From positions 1 through 60,323 of the forward strand of contig DASXVO010000083.1 of assembly GCA_036504215.1 (NCBI GenBank): 60,323 nt of DNA, read 5' to 3'. A program made the position numbers and the translations under genes. Numbering within the stretch: position 1 is the first letter of the stretch; every line of letters begins with the position of its first letter. The notes under the pieces are model-generated. The model saw only the letters and a list, made by a program, of their open reading frames with translations. It was not told the DNA's origin and did not search any database. The DNA comes from Vicinamibacterales bacterium (GTDB lineage: Bacteria > Acidobacteriota > Vicinamibacteria > Vicinamibacterales > Fen-181). Positions 35,553 to 45,627 of the stretch are shown one piece after another.

Positions 35553-36277
35553 CGGCTGACCTCGAGCGAAACAGTGTCCCCGGGCGTCACCTGGAACCCC
35601 GCCTGGGGCGACTGTCGGATGACGACTCCGGCCGGTACGCCCGGATAGGGATGTTGCGCGACGACAGCCACGCGGAAGCCGCCGGACCGCAGGATGTCGG
35701 CCCCGCGGGCACCGTTGACCCCTATGAGATCCGGCATGACGTATGCGGCCGCCCGGTCGCTGCGATTCACCAGCAGCGACACCGAGACGGCGCGGGTCTG
35801 CGCCGGCGGGTCCTGCGCGACGATGGTGTCGGGCGGAAATTCGTTCGACCGTATTTCGGAGACCGCCGTGACGGCCAGGCCATCCTGCTGGAGCCGAAGC
35901 TGAGCCGTTCGTTCACTCTCTCCCACGACGCGTGGGACGGCGGCGATTCGGCCCCCCGAGCTGAGCCATACCTTGATCGTGCGCCCCCGACGGGCCGTTT
36001 CGCCGGCCGGAGGATCCTGCTGGGCGATTCGGCCCGCGGCGATCTTCGGGTCGACCCTGCGGCTCTCGTCAACTTTCACCGTCATGCCGAGTTCGACCAC
36101 GATGGCGCTGGCGCTCTCCAGCGGGACGCCAACAAGTGCGGGCACCTTCACCTCTCGAACCCGTAGCGCGATGCGCGCGGCAAGGGCCGCAAACAGTACG
36201 TATGTCGAAAACAGGGCGACGGTGAGCAGGAGGATCTTCCCCGCGCTCCAGACCCGGGTCGTGAGTGCCATGAGCAC
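35549..36277 (-). CDS. Membrane-anchored protein with three PASTA domains
   Basis: 242 residues: an N-terminal membrane helix (ILLLTVALFSTYVLFAALAA) followed by three PASTA repeats starting near VPALVGVPLESASAIV, VPRVVGESERTAQLRL and MPDLIGVNGARGADIL, with the usual DPPAG, DPPAQ and QSPQAG end turns. PASTA domains bind peptidoglycan fragments or muropeptides, and usually sit on Ser/Thr kinases or penicillin-binding proteins. Here no catalytic domain is attached. It lies between rpe and rsmB in a leftward run of genes. Confidence 0.9.
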   Translation of the reverse strand: MLMALTTRVWSAGKILLLTVALFSTYVLFAALAARIALRVREVKVPALVGVPLESASAIVVELGMTVKVDESRRVDPKIAAGRIAQQDPPAGETARRGRTIKVWLSSGGRIAAVPRVVGESERTAQLRLQQDGLAVTAVSEIRSNEFPPDTIVAQDPPAQTRAVSVSLLVNRSDRAAAYVMPDLIGVNGARGADILRSGGFRVAVVAQHPYPGVPAGVVIRQSPQAGFQVTPGDTVSLEVSR

Positions 36278-36334
36278 CAGCGAATGTACTACAAGTGTTT
36301 TATTTCCACAAAGTAGCGGCTGAAAACGTGCGTC

Positions 36335-37702
36335 CTACCGACGCCGCTCGAGAACCGCGGCGAAGAAGCACTCGAGGCCGTGGAGGTCCGGTCGAGTCTG
36401 GAGGTACCCGGCTCGGGTGACGACGGCGGCCAACACGTTCCCCTGCGGACCGGCATCTGCCCGGACGAGCTCGAAATCGGGCCGGGCCGCCAGGAACGCC
36501 TCGACGACCGCCTCGTTCTCGTCAGGCTCACTGGAGCAGGTTGCGTAGACGAGGCGACCGCCGGGACGGACAGCGGCGGCTGAGCGGTCGAGCATGGCCC
36601 GCTGTGTGGCCGAGAGCGGCACCAGATCCTCGACCGATCGCCGCCAGCGAATGTCCGGGTCGCGCCTGATCGTTCCGAGTCCGGAGCACGGCGCATCCAG
36701 GAGCACGCAGTCGAACACGTCCTCGAAGGGCAGGGCCTTTGTCGCATCGAGCCGCACCAGGCGCACCGACCGGGCACCGCTCCGGCCGACCGCCTCGCGC
36801 AAGAGTGAGACGCGGCGCCCGCGGAAGTCGCTGGCCAGAATGAAACCGTGATCCTGCTGGCCGGCGGCCATCGCCAGCGTCTTGCCGCCCGGCGACGCGC
36901 ACACGTCCAGCACGCGCTCGCCGGCGCGGGCACCGACGACGAGCGCCACCAACTGAGACCCCTCGTCCTGTACGAAGAAGTCGCCGTCGCTCGCCCCGGC
37001 CAGCTTGAGAGGATTTCCGTCGGTCACAAGCAGGGCGTCGGGAGCGTAGCGCGCGTGCTCGGTCGCGACGCCAGCCTCTGCCAGCCGCACCTGCAATTGC
37101 TCGCGCGAGACCCTCAGGGTGTTCGCTCGCACGGTGAGCGGAGCCGGACGATTGTTGAACGCCGCCCACGAGCGGGCGGCGTCGAAGTCCATCCGATCGA
37201 GCCAGCGCTCGACGAGCCACGCGGGGTGGGACAGCGTCGTGGCGAGATAGGCCACCTGGGTGTCTCGGCTGGCGCCCGGCGCGGGCAATTCCGGCAGGGG
37301 CAGGTGAGCCCTCTCGCGATCGACGCGCCGCAACACGGCGTTGACCAGACCCGCCGCGCTCTTCGTGCCCATCTCCTTCGCAAGCTCGACGGCGTCGTTG
37401 ACGACAGCGCTCGTCGGCACGCGGTCGAGATGCAGCAGTTGATAGGCGCTGAGGCGGAGGATGTCGCGAACCTGCGGATCGAGCCGAGAGGTTGGCCGGC
37501 CAGCACATGCGGCGATGATGGCATCGAGCGCGCCCATCCGGCGGAGCGTGCCGGTGGCAATCTCGGCGGTCAGCGCCGCGTCTCGCTCGTCGGGCAGGTG
37601 TGCTCGCGCGAGGGCGAGGGCATCGGGCAAGTCCCGGCGTCCGTGCAGGACGGCCTTCAGCACGAGGTAGGCGGACCGTCGAGCCGGCGCCGCCCTGGTC
37701 AT
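36335..37702 (-). CDS. rsmB: 16S rRNA (cytosine-967-C5)-methyltransferase
   Basis: 455 residues from ATG at 37702. The N-terminal NusB-like RNA-binding domain (ARRSAYLVLKAVLHGRRD ... LRLSAYQLLHLDRVPTSAVVNDAVELAK) is followed by the SAM-dependent methyltransferase with DVCASPGGKT, DAPCSGLGTIRRDPD and YATCSS, which contain the two cysteines of the m5C mechanism. The start overlaps the fmt stop by 4 bp, the common fmt-rsmB arrangement. Confidence 0.95.
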   Translation of the reverse strand: MTRAAPARRSAYLVLKAVLHGRRDLPDALALARAHLPDERDAALTAEIATGTLRRMGALDAIIAACAGRPTSRLDPQVRDILRLSAYQLLHLDRVPTSAVVNDAVELAKEMGTKSAAGLVNAVLRRVDRERAHLPLPELPAPGASRDTQVAYLATTLSHPAWLVERWLDRMDFDAARSWAAFNNRPAPLTVRANTLRVSREQLQVRLAEAGVATEHARYAPDALLVTDGNPLKLAGASDGDFFVQDEGSQLVALVVGARAGERVLDVCASPGGKTLAMAAGQQDHGFILASDFRGRRVSLLREAVGRSGARSVRLVRLDATKALPFEDVFDCVLLDAPCSGLGTIRRDPDIRWRRSVEDLVPLSATQRAMLDRSAAAVRPGGRLVYATCSSEPDENEAVVEAFLAARPDFELVRADAGPQGNVLAAVVTRAGYLQTRPDLHGLECFFAAVLERRR

Positions 37703-38652
37703 CGTCCGAACCGCGTTCCGGGGACGAGCCGCGCGCCCGCGGCGAACTCGCGGGCCGTGACAGGGCGCCGTCCCTCGGCCTGAAGCCTCAGGAGGCGCAA
37801 CGGGCGATCGCCCGTCGCCACCACGATGCCGTCGTGGCGGATGGCGAGCACGTCGCCCGGCGTGGTTTCGGACGTCACAGTCTCCTGCGCACCCTCGGTG
37901 GACGTTTCGAGCACGATGACGCGTTCGCCGTGCAGGACGGTCACCGCGTGCGGCCAGGGATAGAGGCCTCGCACCTGGTTGTGGATCGCGGCGGCGGGCG
38001 CATTCCACGAGATGACGCCGTCCTCGCGCGTCAGACGCGGCGCGTAGGTCACGCCCGCTTCGTCCTGCGGTGTTTCGACCGCCTCGCGACGCTCGATCCG
38101 CGCGATGACGGTCATGAGGAGGCGTGCGCCCAGCTCGGCAAGGTCGTGCTCGACTGCCTCACTCGTCTCGTTCGGGCCGATCGGGCGGCGCGCCCTGTCG
38201 AACACGGCGCCTGCGTCGAGGGCCTGCACGACCCGCATGATCGACACGCCGGTCTCATCGTCGCCGGACATGACGGCACGGTGCACCGGAGAGGCGCCTC
38301 GCCATCGCGGCAACAGCGAAGCATGGACGTTGACGAGCCCCAGCCGTGGCAGGTCGAGCACCGCGACCGGGAGGATCTTCCCGTAGGCCGCCACGATGCC
38401 CAGATCGGGCGCCAGCGCCCGCAGCGTCTCGAGGAAGGGCTCGTCCTTCAGCCGTTCGGGCTGAAGGACCGTCAGGCCGTTCGCCAGGGCAAATGACTTC
38501 ACCGGGCCCGGGCTCGGCTTCTGCCCCCGGCCGCGCGGCCGATCGGGTTGTGTGACGACGCCCACGACCGGAAAACCGGCGGTGGCGAGTGCGCGAAGGC
38601 TCGGGACGGCGAACCCGGGCGTACCGAAGAAGAGAGTGCGTAGCGCGCTCAT
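37699..38652 (-). CDS. fmt: Methionyl-tRNA formyltransferase
   Basis: Formylates initiator Met-tRNA. 317 residues with LRTLFFGTPGFAVPSLRALA at the start, the formyl-donor site LVNVHASLLPRWRGASPVHRAV and GDDETGVSIMRV. The C-terminal domain carries the usual LRLLRLQAEGRRPV region. Coupled to rsmB, and 4 bp downstream of def. Confidence 0.96.
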   Translation of the reverse strand: MSALRTLFFGTPGFAVPSLRALATAGFPVVGVVTQPDRPRGRGQKPSPGPVKSFALANGLTVLQPERLKDEPFLETLRALAPDLGIVAAYGKILPVAVLDLPRLGLVNVHASLLPRWRGASPVHRAVMSGDDETGVSIMRVVQALDAGAVFDRARRPIGPNETSEAVEHDLAELGARLLMTVIARIERREAVETPQDEAGVTYAPRLTREDGVISWNAPAAAIHNQVRGLYPWPHAVTVLHGERVIVLETSTEGAQETVTSETTPGDVLAIRHDGIVVATGDRPLRLLRLQAEGRRPVTAREFAAGARLVPGTRFGR

Positions 38653-38656
38653 CGTG

Positions 38657-39166
38657 TCACCACTTGCCCGCGCGGATCTGTTTGCGGATGCGGCGGACGA
38701 TCAGATCGCGCTTGATCCCTCTGAGGCGATCCACGAACACGTGGCCGTCGAGGTGGTCCATCTCGTGCTGGAACGCGCGCGCCAGCAGGCCTTCGCCCGT
38801 GTAGACCCGTTCGACGCCGGCGAGGTCGAGCCCCTTGATGACGGCGCGCTGCGGGCGCGCGACCGTGGCGTTGAACCCGGGCAGGCTCAGGCAGCCTTCT
38901 TCCTCGAGTTGCATCCCCTCGCGCTCGATGAACTCCGGGTTGATGAGCGTGATGAGTCCGTTCGCCGTGCGGCCGACCGACAGATCGATCACGATCAGCC
39001 GCAACGGGATTCCGACCTGCGGTGCGGCCAGGCCAATCCCCGGTGCCGAGTACATGGTTTCGACCATGTCCCGGACGAGCCCCTCGAGCTCCGGGGTCAT
39101 GTCCCGAACGGGCTCCGCCGGCTGATGGAGCTTGCTGTCGCCGAACTTGACGATCGGACGGATCAT
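38657..39166 (-). CDS. def: Peptide deformylase
   Basis: Removes the N-formyl group from nascent proteins. 169 residues from ATG at 39166; the three metal/active-site motifs are present: GIGLAAPQVG, EEEGCLSLPG and QHEMDHLDG. Longer upstream frames run into aroC and are not used. Overlaps the aroC stop by 4 bp; fmt follows. Confidence 0.96.
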   Translation of the reverse strand: MIRPIVKFGDSKLHQPAEPVRDMTPELEGLVRDMVETMYSAPGIGLAAPQVGIPLRLIVIDLSVGRTANGLITLINPEFIEREGMQLEEEGCLSLPGFNATVARPQRAVIKGLDLAGVERVYTGEGLLARAFQHEMDHLDGHVFVDRLRGIKRDLIVRRIRKQIRAGKW

Positions 39167-40368
39167 TGCCTCGCGCCTCCGAAGCGATCGGCGAGACCGG
39201 CACGCCAGGTCTCGTAGTTGCGCTGGATCTCGTCCATCGAGTCGGCCCCGAACTTCTCGATGAAGGCGTCGGCGATGACGAGCGCCACGACCGCCTCGCC
39301 AATCACGGCGGCTGCGGGCACGGCGCACGTGTCGCTGCGTTCGACCGCCGCGTCCTGTTCCAGGCCCGTCGCCAGGTCCACGGAGCGGAGGGGCCTCATG
39401 AGCGTGGCAATCGGCTTCATATACGCCGTGACGCGCACGTCCTCACCGTTTGTCACGCCGCCTTCGAGCCCGCCCGCGCGGTTTGTCGGCCGCTCGAGCG
39501 GCCAGGAGCGACCGGTGATCGTCGCGCGGATCTCGTCGTGAACCTGCGAACCCCGACGCGACGCCGCTTCGACGCCGGCCCCGATCTCGACTGCCTTGAT
39601 GGCGGGGATCGACACCATCGCCTGGGCCAGGCGGGCGTCCAGCCGCCGGTCCCAGTGCGCGTAGCTTCCGAGACCAGGCGGCACCCCACGGGCGATGACC
39701 TCGAACGTGCCGCCGAGCGTGTCGCCAGCGGCCTTCGCCTGATCGATCGCCGCCACGATCCGCGCCGTCAGATCCGGGTCGGCGGATCGCACACAGTCAT
39801 CTTCGGGAATCTCTGCGACGCGGCTGGAAGCGATGGGTTCGGTCGAGGGCGAGCAGACGTTGCCGATGGAAGTCACATGGGAGACCACCGTGATCCCGAC
39901 CTGGGAGAGCAACTGGCGGGCGCACGCGCCAACTGCGACCCGGGCGGCGGTCTCCCGGGCGCTGGCGCGCTCCAGCACGTTCCTTAGATCGTCGTGGCCG
40001 TACTTCAGCGCTCCGGCGAGATCCGCGTGACCCGGTCTCGGCCGGGTCACGGGAGTCCGGTGCGCGCCGCCAGCGTTGGCCGGCGGTTCCGCTCCGACAG
40101 CCATCGTGTACTGCCAGTTCTTCCAGTCCCTGTTGCGCACGACGAGCGCGATCGGGCTGCCGAGTGTTCGGCCGTGGCGGACGCCTGAGAGCAGTTCGAC
40201 CTGGTCGGATTCGATCGCCATCCGGCCACCGCGTCCATATCCGCCTTGACGCCGCCGCAACTGGGCGTCAATGGTTCCGGCGTCGAGCGGCAGACCGGCA
40301 GGCATGCCCTCGAGAATGGCGACCAGCGCCTCGCCGTGCGATTCACCAGCAGTCAGAAAGCGCAGCAT
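39163..40368 (-). CDS. aroC: Chorismate synthase
   Basis: Last step of the shikimate pathway (EPSP to chorismate, needs reduced FMN). 401 residues with MLRFLTAGESHGEALVAIL, a GGYGRGGRM and SGVRHGRT region, RPGHADLAGALKYGH, and GGVTNGEDVRVTAYMKPIATL. It feeds chorismate to the trp operon about 11 kb away. Divergent from the sigma-54 regulator, with 136 bp between starts. Confidence 0.96.
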   Translation of the reverse strand: MLRFLTAGESHGEALVAILEGMPAGLPLDAGTIDAQLRRRQGGYGRGGRMAIESDQVELLSGVRHGRTLGSPIALVVRNRDWKNWQYTMAVGAEPPANAGGAHRTPVTRPRPGHADLAGALKYGHDDLRNVLERASARETAARVAVGACARQLLSQVGITVVSHVTSIGNVCSPSTEPIASSRVAEIPEDDCVRSADPDLTARIVAAIDQAKAAGDTLGGTFEVIARGVPPGLGSYAHWDRRLDARLAQAMVSIPAIKAVEIGAGVEAASRRGSQVHDEIRATITGRSWPLERPTNRAGGLEGGVTNGEDVRVTAYMKPIATLMRPLRSVDLATGLEQDAAVERSDTCAVPAAAVIGEAVVALVIADAFIEKFGADSMDEIQRNYETWRAGLADRFGGARQ

Positions 40369-40504
40369 GTTGGACTTATTCTAGCCGAAGTTTCTGCCTG
40401 CTCCCTCCTTGGCCTTGGAAGAACCCGAGACGATCTTGCGCCTGAATCAGCGCGATTCCGCGTCGCCGGCTCGACGGCGGTCATCTTGCACCGTTGACAC
40501 GCGA

Positions 40505-43500
40505 ATGCGACCGACGCTGTTTGCCGATCGGTTTCTCGTCACGGCGGCCGGGCGCGCGGTGGACCTGGCGTCAGGCGAGGACGTGTTGATCCGGACCGTC
40601 AGCCTGTCGGGCCGGCAGGAACTCGACGCGTGGTCTGATCGCTGTGCGGGGCTGTACGGACTGTGGCACCCGCACCTGGTCGGCCTGCTCGACTTCGGAT
40701 CGGCCGGTCGCGCGAGCCATTTCGAGGCGTTTGCATGCGCCCCGCCGCACGTTTGCTGGAAAGCGCGCGACGCCTCGACAGCCGATGCCCTCGTGGACGT
40801 GACGGCGTTTCTGGCGACTGAACGGCTGGCGGCTGGCAATCTCCAATGGCCCAGCATCGTCAACGCGCGGGGGATTCCGGCGCTGCTTCCAGACGCACAC
40901 ACCGGGATGCCTCTCGAGTACGAGGGACGGGAATCGTCAGGCAGCGGCCCGATCGGAGCGGAGCGCCAGGCGCAGAGGCTCGCGAGGGTGATCGAGTCGT
41001 GCGGTGGGGCCGATCGCGGTTCGGCGCGTCGACCCGGTCTTCGGCACGAGGCGGCGGGTCTGGTGATGGGGGCGATGTTCGCTGGGCTCCTGACTCGGGT
41101 CACCGAGGTGTTCGACACCGGCGTGTCCGGCCGGCCGCGTGTCCTCCACGTCCAGACGCCCGAGGGACCGGCCAGGGTGCTGCTGCGGCGCGCGCTGGCG
41201 CGAACGGCACGGCTTCGCGGGTACATTCCAGTCAGCGCCGTCATGGCAGGGGCCCGCCAAGAGGGTCGTCTCGCCACCGACCTCTGCCGCCGGCTGCTGG
41301 CCGGCCGCCATGTGCTCGTCATCCACGAACACTCGCCGGAGGAGAACAGCAAGAGTTCGGCCCTGTTCTTCCTGGAGCTTGGCCTGTCGAGTGAACGGCC
41401 GCACGTGTTGCTCATGCTGCACCAGGAGGCGGGTGCGACCGCACAGATCCGGACCCACGACGCCTCTCGCTCGTCGCGACGGCAACTTCTCCGCGAGGAA
41501 ACAGCAGGCTACGTCGTCGAGCACCACGCCGGCACGCGTCCGACTCCATACGCGGTGGTGGCAGGCGTGGATCCCTGGCCCGACGATGCTCCTGGGAGTG
41601 CCTCCCGAGGCCGGCAGGGACTCAGGACTGCCGCAGAGGCGGCAGCGCGAGGGCGGCACGCGGAGGCGGCGCGGCTCCTGTCCCGCGCACGCGGCTACCT
41701 CGTGAGACGAGGCGATGACGCCGGCGCGGGCGAGGCAGCGCTGGCGCTCGGTCGCCTCCTACTGCCTCGCGGCCAAGTGGTGGAGGCGGCGCGCGCGTTC
41801 GAGGCGGCGCGGCAGCAATTCGATCGCGCGAGGCTCTCTCGCGAAGCCGTGCGCGCCGGCGTGTTCATCGGTCTGGCGTGGACCGACTCGGGGCGACTGA
41901 CCGAGGCGGAGGGCGCATTGCGCGCGGCACGGATTTCCGCGCACGAAATCGACGACGATCCAGGAGAGGACTTTGCGGCGATCGCGCTCGCGCGGTGTTT
42001 GTTGTGGCAGTCGCGGCTGTCGGAGGCCCACGAGTGGCTGGAGGGGTCGGACGATGCCGGAAACGCCGATTCGGCAGCCGGCTCGGTGCGCGAGTCCGCT
42101 GCGGTCGCCGTGCTGCCGCTGGACGCGGGCGCCCGATCGCTTGGTTTCCACCTTGGGGACCCTGATCCGGGCGTCGCCCGGTCGTGCCTTCTGGCGCGGG
42201 TGGCTCTCGGAACCGGCGACCTCGCGGCGGCGGGGCGAGCGGCGGTCGAGGCGCGCGAGCGTGCGGCGCGGTGTGGAACGGCTGTGGACGAAGCCGCGGC
42301 CTGCTGTGTGCTGGCTGCGGTGTACGCGGCGGTCGGCGATATTTCGATCCTGCGGCAGCATGTCCAGGATGGTCTCGATGCCGCGCGCCGCGGGCACGCG
42401 CCGCTTCGCGCGCTGCGCCTCCGATTGGTGCTGGCGGAAGGGCTCCTGGGTTCGAACCGGGCGCCCGAGGCGCGCCTGGTGCTGACACGTCTCGCGCGGC
42501 TCGATCCGGCGCGGCTGCCGGTCGTGGTGCGCAGGCCGCTGGAACGCCTGCTCAGGGGCGGCCCACAGGGGCCAACGTCACGTTCGGCCGGAAGGCGCAG
42601 CGACATAGCCGACGCGATCGTCGACATCCTTGCCGATGTGCAAGCCATCGAGGACGAGGAGGCCGCCCTGCGGAAGGTCAGTGCGTCCTTGCGCCAGCGC
42701 ACGCGGAGCGCGTCGTTGGCCTACATCGGGCGAGAACACGATCAGCAGGTTCTGCTCGCAGGCGATGGACAGGAACCGGTGCCGGAGCAGGTGGCGCGCC
42801 GGGCCATCGAATCCGGGCTCGCCATCTCACCGGCGTCGTCGATCTCGGGGAAGGAAGCGGCCGTGCCCATCCGGGTGGGCGGGGCCGTGATTGGGGCAGT
42901 GGCATGCCGTTGGGCCGCCGACGTCACTCCCGACTGGCCGCGAGCCGGCGCGCTGCTGGCGGCCGCCGGTGCGGCGACGAGCCCGGCGGTCCGCGCGGTG
43001 CTCGATCGTCGAGCGTGTCCGGCTCCCCCCGCCGATCCAACCGGCGCCGAGATCGTGGGTGTCAGCGATGCAGTCGGCGCGCTGAAGCGCGAGATCGCGC
43101 GTGCGGCGACGGCGCCATTCAGCGTCGTCATCGAGGGCGAGAGCGGGAGCGGCAAGGAACTGGTAGCCCGAGCGATTCATCGGCTGGGTCCGCGGCGACA
43201 CCGCCGGTTGTGCGCGCTCAATTGCGCCGCGCTTAGCGACGAACTGGTCGAGGCGGAGATGTTCGGCCACGCCCGCGGTGCCTTCACCGGTGCGATCGCC
43301 GAGCGCAAGGGGCTGTTCGAAGAGGCAGATGGCGGGACGCTCATCTTCGACGAGGTCGGAGAACTCACGGCGCGGGCACAGGCCAAGTTGCTCAGGGCCA
43401 TCCAGGAAGGTGAGGTGCGCCGCATCGGCGAGAATTTTGCGCGATCGGTCGATGTTCGCATTGTCGCGGCCACGAACCGGAGCCTGCGGTCGGCCGTCGA

Positions 43501-43972
43501 AGCGGGATCCTTCCGGCAGGACCTGCTGTACCGGCTCGAAGTCATCAGGATCCTGGTGCCCCCGCTGCGGGCGCGGCCGGAGGACATTCCCGTGCTCGCC
43601 GCGCACTTCTGGCACGACGTGACCAGCCGGCTCGGCAGCCGGACGACGTTGGCACCCGCCACACTGGCGGCGCTGGCAGGGTATGACTGGCCAGGTAACG
43701 TTCGCGAACTGCAAAACGTCATGGCGGCGCTGGCGGTTGCCGTGGGCCGGCGTGGCAGTGTGGGTCCGGAGCGGCTGCCCGGGATCATCGCGGGCCAGGG
43801 TGCCACGCGCGAAGCGTCCACGCTGGACGAGGCGAGGCGCTCGTTCGAGGCGCGGTTCGTGAGAGCCGCGCTGGCGCGCGCCGGCGGCCGGCGCAGCCAG
43901 GCGGCCCGCGATCTGGGCCTGTCGCGCCAGGGGCTGATGAAGTTGATGATTCGGCTGAGGATCGACGACTGA
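40505..43972 (+). CDS. Large sigma-54-dependent transcriptional activator
   Basis: 1155 residues from ATG at 40505. N-terminal region (about 1-120) has a faint protein-kinase-like N-lobe pattern (FLVTAAGRAVDLASGEDVLI ... LWHPHLVGLLDFG) without catalytic motifs. The middle (about 350-700) is an Ala/Arg-rich TPR-like solenoid. A GAF-like part follows near 720-850. The AAA+ sigma-54 domain shows Walker A GESGSGKE (about residue 879), the GAFTGA loop (about 925) that contacts sigma-54, and Walker B FDEVGEL (about 948). A Fis-type helix-turn-helix ends it (SQAARDLGLSRQGLMKLMIR). Its signal and targets are unknown. Confidence 0.88.
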   Translation: MRPTLFADRFLVTAAGRAVDLASGEDVLIRTVSLSGRQELDAWSDRCAGLYGLWHPHLVGLLDFGSAGRASHFEAFACAPPHVCWKARDASTADALVDVTAFLATERLAAGNLQWPSIVNARGIPALLPDAHTGMPLEYEGRESSGSGPIGAERQAQRLARVIESCGGADRGSARRPGLRHEAAGLVMGAMFAGLLTRVTEVFDTGVSGRPRVLHVQTPEGPARVLLRRALARTARLRGYIPVSAVMAGARQEGRLATDLCRRLLAGRHVLVIHEHSPEENSKSSALFFLELGLSSERPHVLLMLHQEAGATAQIRTHDASRSSRRQLLREETAGYVVEHHAGTRPTPYAVVAGVDPWPDDAPGSASRGRQGLRTAAEAAARGRHAEAARLLSRARGYLVRRGDDAGAGEAALALGRLLLPRGQVVEAARAFEAARQQFDRARLSREAVRAGVFIGLAWTDSGRLTEAEGALRAARISAHEIDDDPGEDFAAIALARCLLWQSRLSEAHEWLEGSDDAGNADSAAGSVRESAAVAVLPLDAGARSLGFHLGDPDPGVARSCLLARVALGTGDLAAAGRAAVEARERAARCGTAVDEAAACCVLAAVYAAVGDISILRQHVQDGLDAARRGHAPLRALRLRLVLAEGLLGSNRAPEARLVLTRLARLDPARLPVVVRRPLERLLRGGPQGPTSRSAGRRSDIADAIVDILADVQAIEDEEAALRKVSASLRQRTRSASLAYIGREHDQQVLLAGDGQEPVPEQVARRAIESGLAISPASSISGKEAAVPIRVGGAVIGAVACRWAADVTPDWPRAGALLAAAGAATSPAVRAVLDRRACPAPPADPTGAEIVGVSDAVGALKREIARAATAPFSVVIEGESGSGKELVARAIHRLGPRRHRRLCALNCAALSDELVEAEMFGHARGAFTGAIAERKGLFEEADGGTLIFDEVGELTARAQAKLLRAIQEGEVRRIGENFARSVDVRIVAATNRSLRSAVEAGSFRQDLLYRLEVIRILVPPLRARPEDIPVLAAHFWHDVTSRLGSRTTLAPATLAALAGYDWPGNVRELQNVMAALAVAVGRRGSVGPERLPGIIAGQGATREASTLDEARRSFEARFVRAALARAGGRRSQAARDLGLSRQGLMKLMIRLRIDD

Positions 43973-44027
43973 TGGGCGCATCTGCCGGACGGGCCTCACC
44001 TGACGGTGTTCCCTGGGCTGTGTATGG

Positions 44028-45431
44028 CTAGGGGTGGCGACGGGTCGAAGCCTGGGACCGGAGTTGGCGCTGGAAGGCGAGCAGCGTCGGATTGCGCGGC
44101 TCGCGCTGGAGGCCTCGCTCCGCGGAAATGATCGCCCCGGCCCGGTCACCCGCACGCAGTTGCGCATTCGCGAGCCGAACGAAGACACCGACCGGGGCGG
44201 CGGTCCCTTGCGCGGCCTTTGCATACCACGACGTCGCAGTGGCCGGCTCGTTCAGCCGCATCGACAGATCGCCGAGATGGATGGCCCGGTCGGCGGGCGG
44301 CAGGCCGTCGCCAGAAAGGGCGGTATAGCGCGCGAGCGCGTCCCTCGCAATCGCGAAATGTCCCGCGTTTTCGGCCATCATCGACAGCTGTAGCAACGCG
44401 ACCGGGTCGATGGGGAACTGGGCCGCCGCCTGCTTGAGGGTCTGTTCTGCACGGGTGGTCTCACCCGCCAGAGCCTGTGCGCGGCCAAGCAACAAAAGCG
44501 CCTCGCTGCCCGGCGGGCTCCGCCGCGCCACGCCGTCGAGCGCTTCGAGCGCCTTGTTCAACGCGACCCTGTCCTTGTGCGCTTCGGCCGTTTCCAGCCA
44601 GACGCGGCCGATCGCCACGTAAACGTCCGAATTCTCCGGGTGCTCTTCGACGACGCGTCGCAGCGTGACGACGGCCATGTCGGATCGTCCCGATCGAGCG
44701 TAGGCGAGGCCGAGCGCGACTTGGCGTTCCGGCCGCGACGGCTCGAGCGCCGCCAGCGCCTCGAGCTGGGTAATAGCCTCCCGTTCCCGGTGCGTTGACG
44801 CATAGATCCGGGCGAGTTCCTCTCTCGCGGCCATCAGTCCCGGTTCCAGCCGGACCGCCCGCTCCAGGGCGTCCGTCGCTTCGTTCAGGTTGTTGAGCGA
44901 CCGGAGGCTCAGTCCGAGCAGGTAGTGGGCGGGCGCCATTCGATTGTCGAGCGCCAGAGCCTGTCTGAGAGGTTCCAGCGCCCGCTGGGGCTGACCCAGC
45001 CGATACCGGGTGAGCGCCAGCTTGTACAGGACGCGCGGCGACCGGTCGTCCAAACGGAGGTAAGCGTCGTAGCTCTCCTCGGCGCGCGCGAATCGCTCGA
45101 GTTCCGCATTGACGTCGCCGAGCAGTTCGAGCGGCCGGGTCGCGCTCCGATCGAGGCGCGAGGCCTCGCGCAGGTCTCGCAAGGCGGCGCCCATCTCTCC
45201 GCGGCGCCGATAGGTCTCGCCACGCTTGAGGTAGGCCAGCATCGAGTCGCGGCGCAGGGCGATGGCACCGCTGTATGCCTCGACTGCCGGAAAGGTCTGG
45301 TCGGCGGCCACAGCCTGGTCGCCGTCGGCGATCAGCCGGCGATAGTCGCGTTCGCGGACGACGGCCTGCCAGGAGAGCGTGCCGAGCAGAGCGGCAGAGA
45401 CGAGGAGCGCCAGGATGGCCGTCCGCTTCAT
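44028..45431 (-). CDS. Membrane-anchored tetratricopeptide-repeat protein
   Basis: 467 residues from ATG at 45431: an N-terminal hydrophobic segment (ILALLVSAALLGTLSW) without a lipobox, followed by roughly ten TPR units. Examples are AVEAYSGAIALRRDSMLAYLKRG, ALRDLREASRLDRSATRPLELLG, ALEPLRQALALDNRMAPAHYLLG and AITQLEALAALEPSRPERQVALG. It is probably a periplasmic or membrane scaffold; the partner is unknown. Convergent with the sigma-54 regulator. Confidence 0.8.
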   Translation of the reverse strand: MKRTAILALLVSAALLGTLSWQAVVRERDYRRLIADGDQAVAADQTFPAVEAYSGAIALRRDSMLAYLKRGETYRRRGEMGAALRDLREASRLDRSATRPLELLGDVNAELERFARAEESYDAYLRLDDRSPRVLYKLALTRYRLGQPQRALEPLRQALALDNRMAPAHYLLGLSLRSLNNLNEATDALERAVRLEPGLMAAREELARIYASTHREREAITQLEALAALEPSRPERQVALGLAYARSGRSDMAVVTLRRVVEEHPENSDVYVAIGRVWLETAEAHKDRVALNKALEALDGVARRSPPGSEALLLLGRAQALAGETTRAEQTLKQAAAQFPIDPVALLQLSMMAENAGHFAIARDALARYTALSGDGLPPADRAIHLGDLSMRLNEPATATSWYAKAAQGTAAPVGVFVRLANAQLRAGDRAGAIISAERGLQREPRNPTLLAFQRQLRSQASTRRHP

Positions 45432-45627
45432 GACCACCCTATGGTAGCAGGGTCCGCACCGGGGATAAACGACTGGCGCGCGGAACCTTCCAGCGATTGC
45501 CGTGTCTAATCGTGTAGAAGCCGAGGACGCGCGGCGCCGGGCCGTCCGCAGAGTTCGAGTCTTCCTGACAGCCGGGGACGAAACTGCTATAGTGAAGGGA
45601 GTAGCCCAGGTGGCCGGGGAACTCACG

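Noticed and set aside
42827-44224. 465-codon minus-strand frame under the sigma-54 regulator
   Set aside because: Shadow of the AAA+ coding sequence, with no start context or motif.
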